From PRO6 sp035565775 (GTDB lineage: Bacteria; Pseudomonadota; Alphaproteobacteria; Rhizobiales; Xanthobacteraceae): 64,000 nt of DNA. Below are positions 60,995 to 64,000 of this stretch, in pieces; the first letter of the stretch is position 1, and every line of letters starts with the position of its first letter. A program made the position numbers and the translations under genes. The notes under the pieces are model-generated. The model was not told the origin of the DNA. It searched no databases and saw nothing but the letters and a program-made list of their open reading frames with translations. The DNA lies in assembly GCA_035565775.1 (NCBI GenBank), contig DATMRW010000013.1:44634-108633 (forward strand). Reading direction: 5' to 3'.

Positions 60995-61172
60995 TTCTGT
61001 TCTTTGGCCGCTGGGCTGCCGGGGCGTCGCCGAATCACCCGCCACTTCCAAAAACGATTGGTAGCCCGCTCGCAATGGCTTGGAAAGCGCGCGGCGAGCG
61101 GCGCCGGAGATTACGCCACCAATGTCACGCATGCGGGAGCGGGGGGAACGGCTTTGCCGTGACGGCCTTATT

Positions 61173-61193
61173 CCTCAGGTTGTTTCGCTGAGG
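61173..61193 (+). terminator. Weak hairpin
   Basis: CCTCAG and CTGAGG arms with a nine-base loop, followed by TGGGTTTTG. It lies in a long gap without recognisable genes, so its transcript is unknown. Confidence 0.3.
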
Positions 61194-61489
61194 TGGGTTT
61201 TGTGCAGGTGCTGAATGGTGCCTGCGGGGCAGCGTGTGAGGGAATCGGCTGCGAATCAGCCGCCGCCTCGGCAGCCAGCGTCGCCAAAAATCGTCCGTGA
61301 GCCCGATCCTGGAGTTAATTGATCGATCAAAACTGACATCTGAGTTCATTTTCGAAAGCGAGATTAGAAAGGTAATTGCTGCTCTCAGAATTCACTTTTT
61401 ATGGCTCATTCTTGGGATTTTGCCGCAATTGCGCGTGCCGAATTGGTTAACCCATTGTCTTTTCAAGTGTCTTTCAGTGAATCAAGCTT

Positions 61490-61670
61490 GCAGTATCGGA
61501 ATGGCACCATGCGCTGTACGCATGAATATTGCTTCAATAGGGCTTGCAATCGGAAGCCGATACCTGCATATTATTGCGGTGCGGTAGCGCTTGGCGTTAC
61601 CGCTGCCCTCCTTGGGCGTTTCCTCCCTAGACTTGGGGCCGCTTGCTTCGCGAGCGGCCCTCTTTCTTTT
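61490..61670 (+). ncRNA. Candidate structured small RNA ending in a strong terminator
   Basis: Within an AT-richer stretch (about 61300-61600) three compact hairpins follow one another: ATGCG/CGCAT (61509-61523), ATCGG/CCGAT (61549-61561) and a nine-pair stem GCGGTAGCG/CGTTACCGC (61581-61603). They are followed by a pyrimidine-rich linker, then a perfect terminator GGGCCGCT/AGCGGCCC (61636-61660) with TCTTTCTTTT. There is no gene with neighbour-like codon use. The left end of the transcript is a guess. 6S RNA or another rhizobial small RNA are possibilities I cannot confirm. A palindrome TTGATCGATCAA lies upstream at 61319-61330. Confidence 0.5.
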
Positions 61671-61723
61671 CGGGGGGATTTTTTCTGCTTTGCAGTGCGC
61701 GCCCGATCAATGAGAGGCAGCGT

Positions 61724-62620
61724 TCATTCCGCCGCCGCCGGGAAGGTGCCGAAATCGCCAAGCGGCATCTCGGCGAGCGCAATGGCGAGCTGAGCAAAAT
61801 CGCCGGCGAGGCGCTCGAGGCCGGGACCGCGATCGCGGCTGTTTTCATCCATATAGATGGCGCGGTTGATCTCGATCTGGACGGCATGCGCGCCACCGGC
61901 CGGATTGCCGTAGTGCTCGGTGATGAAGCCGCCGGCATATGGCCGGTTGCGGGCGGTGGAATAGCCTTGTCCCGCAAACACGCTTTCTGCTGCGCGCGAC
62001 AACAGCGGCGAGCAACTGATGCCGTAGCGGTCGCCGATCACCACATCGGCACGGGCAGGCTCGTCCCGCGACAGGCCGACCGACGGCATCGAGTGGCAGT
62101 CAATCAGCAGCACCGTGCCGAACTGGTCGCGCGCGCCGGCGATCAGTTGGCGCAGGGCGCGGTGATAGGGCTTGTAGAGCCGTTCGATGCGGGCCAACCC
62201 CTCCTCGACCGCGAGGCGATCGCGATAGATCTCCTGCCCGTCGCCGGCAACGCGCGGAATCGTGCCAAGGCCGCCGGCGACCCGCATCGAGCGGGTGTTG
62301 ACGAAAGACGGCAGCCGGCCGTCGAACATCCGCGGGTCGAGTTCATAGGGCTCGCGATTGACGTCGACATATGAACGCGGGAAATGGACGCGGACGACCG
62401 GGAACCCGAGCGCCGTCAGTCCGTCGATCATCTCATCAACATAACTGTCTTCGGAGCGCCGCAGCGCGGCCAGATCGATTCGCGAGGCGCTAAGGAACTC
62501 GGCAGGATAATCCGCGCCGGAATGCGGAGAGTTGAAGATGATCGGCGCGCGCCATTGGCGGGGCAGTGCAATTTCAAACGGCGGCTGGCCAGCGCCTGCG
62601 GCGCTCTCGCATTCGGTCAT
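61724..62620 (-). CDS. N-formylglutamate amidohydrolase family protein
   Basis: A 298-residue protein of the HutG-like N-formylglutamate deformylase family, which releases formate and glutamate in histidine degradation or acts on related formyl compounds. The family blocks FNSPHSGADYP (His ligand), LLIDCHSMPS and GGFITEHYG are present. No hut genes are nearby, so the substrate is uncertain. The coding region ends 54 bases from the terminator of the plus-strand RNA candidate. Confidence 0.85.
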   Translation of the reverse strand: MTECESAAGAGQPPFEIALPRQWRAPIIFNSPHSGADYPAEFLSASRIDLAALRRSEDSYVDEMIDGLTALGFPVVRVHFPRSYVDVNREPYELDPRMFDGRLPSFVNTRSMRVAGGLGTIPRVAGDGQEIYRDRLAVEEGLARIERLYKPYHRALRQLIAGARDQFGTVLLIDCHSMPSVGLSRDEPARADVVIGDRYGISCSPLLSRAAESVFAGQGYSTARNRPYAGGFITEHYGNPAGGAHAVQIEINRAIYMDENSRDRGPGLERLAGDFAQLAIALAEMPLGDFGTFPAAAE

Positions 62621-62681
62621 GGCGTCATTCGATCTCCAGCCGGAGAATCATGGCGTGCCACCTCGGGCCAATCTGTGGCAG

Positions 62682-62715
62682 AAAATCCCGCCATCAGGAT
62701 TATTGTCGGGATTTT
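62682..62715. repeat. Inverted repeat upstream of cpdR
   Basis: Perfect 9-base arms AAAATCCCG and CGGGATTTT with a 16-base loop between the divergent hutG-like and cpdR genes. It is 104 bases before the cpdR start and could be a protein site or a transcript end. Confidence 0.5.
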
Positions 62716-62818
62716 CGCGCTGGAAGCCAAGGGAATGGTGGTTTTCACCTGAAATTTACGATCCAAGACGATAAATGAAGCCATATTTTTGAAACGCCGG
62801 GATCAAGTACCAGCCGCC

Positions 62819-63178
62819 ATGCACAAAATCTTACTCGCCGAAGACGATAACGACATGCGCCGTTTTCTGGTTAAGGCCCTGGAAAATGCCGGCTTTCAAG
62901 TTTCTCCCCACGACAACGGGCTTGCAGCCTATCAAAGGCTGCGGGAAGAGCCCTTTGAAATGCTTCTAACCGACATCGTGATGCCAGAGATGGACGGCAT
63001 TGAGCTGGCGCGCCGCGCCTCCGAGCTCGATCCCGACATCAAGATCATGTTCATCACCGGCTTTGCTGCGGTTGCGCTCAATTCCGATTCGGAAGCGCCG
63101 AAAAACGCAAAGGTGCTGTCGAAGCCGGTTCATTTGCGCGAACTCGTGAGCGAAGTGAACAAGATGCTCGCGGCCTGA
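62819..63178 (+). CDS. cpdR: Single-domain response regulator CpdR
   Basis: A 119-residue receiver domain without an output domain. The phosphorylated Asp is D52 in LLTDIVMPEMDG. The acidic pair is AEDDND near the N-terminus, and the C-terminal Lys is in VLSKPVH. The sequence is close to the CpdR of the CckA-ChpT pathway, where the unphosphorylated form helps ClpXP degrade cell-cycle proteins such as CtrA. The ATG at 62819 gives the exact CpdR N-terminus. Confidence 0.95.
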   Translation: MHKILLAEDDNDMRRFLVKALENAGFQVSPHDNGLAAYQRLREEPFEMLLTDIVMPEMDGIELARRASELDPDIKIMFITGFAAVALNSDSEAPKNAKVLSKPVHLRELVSEVNKMLAA

Positions 63179-63453
63179 ACGCCGTTTGGTGATTCGCGCA
63201 GGGCGATGATGCGCCCGTGCGGCCGATTCGGGCGGTGATCCGGCCTGACGGCTCGCGGCGCTGGCGCTATTTTTTCAATTTTTGCGTTGGTTTACGCGGC
63301 ACCGGCACCAGAATTTTGCCGTCGCTCCCAAGAATTGTGGAATTTGGCGCAACTTGCCCGCGTCTCGGGCGCAATTTTTCAAAACAATGGTTCGCAGTCC
63401 TTGCTTGCGCCCGCGTGAGCCGATATACGAACCGCGACCCCAACTACTGGATC

Positions 63454-63528
63454 GGGCGCGTAGCTCAGCGGGAGAGCACTACGTTGACATCGTAGGGGTC
63501 ACTGGTTCGATCCCAGTCGCGCCCACCA
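63454..63528 (+). tRNA. tRNA-Val, anticodon GAC
   Basis: A complete 75-base cloverleaf with the CCA end encoded. The acceptor GGGCGCG pairs with CGCGCCC. The D-arm is GCTC/GAGC, and the anticodon stem CTACG/CGTAG encloses TTGACAT, giving anticodon GAC. The T-arm is ACTGG-TTCGATC-CCAGT and the discriminator base is A. A possible promoter with TTGCTT near 63400 lies upstream. The gap from cpdR to here (275 bases) holds no gene that I can see. Confidence 0.98.
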
Positions 63529-63860
63529 TTCAGTTTCCCTTTTTCTGCTGAGCCTGAGAATCTGGCGCTAATGCCGCCGGAATGGGCGTTATTTGCATTC
63601 CCTTCCGTCTCCATTTGGGTCTCTGCGAGCAGAAACGCCGATTTCCCGCGGCCGGTCTCTGCCCTCAAAAATCCCGTTCGTGGCGCGGGGCGAGGCGATT
63701 AAGCCTCGGCCGTCATATCCGCGTGCATCTGGCTAACCAAGGCGGTGGCCGGAGGTCGACCGAAACGGTATTGGCCAGGGCCGTGAGGGCTCTCCTTCTC
63801 TTTGGTGATCGTCGCAAGTGGCGCGCGGGTTCCAACCAACGGCTTGTGAAGGCGTGGTTC
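63529..63860. other. Region between tRNA-Val and the recombinase, no clear gene
   Basis: No solid gene is visible. On the minus strand, the frame of the recombinase continues after its stop for about 55 codons and ends at 63698 with ...SQMHADMTAEA. It lacks a start codon upstream of that tail and may be a decayed remnant. A small hairpin GAGGC-GATTAA-GCCTC is near 63690-63710. Confidence 0.35.
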
Positions 63861-64000
63861 CTAGCGCCGGGGCAGGCCCAGCGTTTCGAGCTGCTGGCTC
63901 CATTCGGCGGGCAGGTCGCGCAGGCGCTCGACGCCGATGCCGCGAGGGAGGCGGCCTTCGACCGCGGCGCGAACGAGATCAGGGGCGAGGAAGGCGAGCG
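63861..64000 (-). CDS. Probable recombinase, C-terminal end (cut by window edge)
   Basis: Reading leftwards from the window edge to a TAG at 63863-63861 gives 45 codons whose sequence LAFLAPDLVRAAVEGRLPRG, followed by RLRDLPAEW, is the usual C-terminus of the large serine recombinases of alphaproteobacterial prophages and islands. The catalytic domain is outside the window, so this is a judgement from the tail alone. A recombinase beside a tRNA gene suggests an integrated element beginning to the right. Confidence 0.6.
   Translation of the reverse strand, partial: LAFLAPDLVRAAVEGRLPRGIGVERLRDLPAEWSQQLETLGLPRR

Noticed and set aside
61297..61793. Two plus-strand frames of 96 and 130 residues in the AT-richer stretch
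   Set aside because: One ends before and the other runs through the strong terminator, and codon use is unlike that of the neighbours. A structured RNA explains the stretch better, though the 96-residue frame cannot be fully excluded.
63465..63668. A 67-residue minus-strand frame containing WDRTSDPYDVN
   Set aside because: It is the reverse complement of the tRNA-Val gene; this phrase is a well-known false protein in genomes.

Overview
The window is ordinary chromosome from a GC-rich alphaproteobacterium, most likely of the Bradyrhizobium / Rhodopseudomonas / Afipia group (Nitrobacteraceae). The clues are about 65% GC, homospermidine synthase with a group IV ornithine decarboxylase and a speF-type leader, CpdR, a ROSE-type RNA thermometer before a small heat-shock gene, a form II CO-dehydrogenase-like coxSLM set, and rhizobial OtsA/OtsB. 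These are judgements from sequence features; no database search was run.

Layout. 0-7 kb, mostly minus strand: start of otsA (cut by the window edge), an NfeD/stomatin pair, ferrochelatase hemH, and an operon of Dcp peptidase, a DUF1007 periplasmic protein and a His-rich NicO nickel/cobalt exporter. 7-13 kb, plus strand: a polyamine locus with a structured leader RNA, ornithine decarboxylase, a GNAT acetyltransferase, two tandem Rnk/GreA-C-like genes and homospermidine synthase. 13-22 kb: a membrane class III cyclase divergent from a Crp/Fnr regulator, an RND pump with its own adaptor plus a second paralogous adaptor, and an OmpA-like protein. 22-26 kb: a caspase-fold/TPR protein that has lost both catalytic residues, divergent from an outer-membrane protein made of two fused beta-barrels.

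26-32 kb: a homogentisate operon (flavin monooxygenase, DUF2783 protein, MBL-fold protein, hmgA, fumarylacetoacetase) divergent from a MarR regulator, with an operator-like inverted repeat between them. 32-37 kb, minus strand: coxSLM and an AMACR-type CoA racemase. 37-50 kb: a chemoreceptor, otsB, kdsD, a beta-barrel protein, a VOC protein, a class-C-like serine hydrolase, galU, a lytic transglycosylase and a DUF459 SGNH-fold protein without its catalytic residues. 50-57 kb: gltD and gltB. 57-63 kb: hsp20 behind a ROSE element, lysophospholipase-like hydrolase, LysE and TSUP transporters, hisN, an AT-richer stretch with a probable small structured RNA, an N-formylglutamate amidohydrolase and cpdR. 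The right end holds tRNA-Val(GAC) and the C-terminus of a probable recombinase, which may mark the edge of an integrated element.

How the parts fit. Ornithine decarboxylase makes putrescine and homospermidine synthase condenses two of them. OtsA/OtsB make trehalose from UDP-glucose supplied by GalU. The monooxygenase plausibly produces homogentisate or a precursor for HmgA and FahA, although no maleylacetoacetate isomerase is present. The cyclase and its Crp-like neighbour could be a signal producer and receiver. The most unusual items are the two pseudoenzymes (caspase fold and SGNH fold), an MBL protein with a rebuilt metal site, the double-barrel outer-membrane protein, the ROSE thermometer and the unassigned RNA near 61.5 kb.
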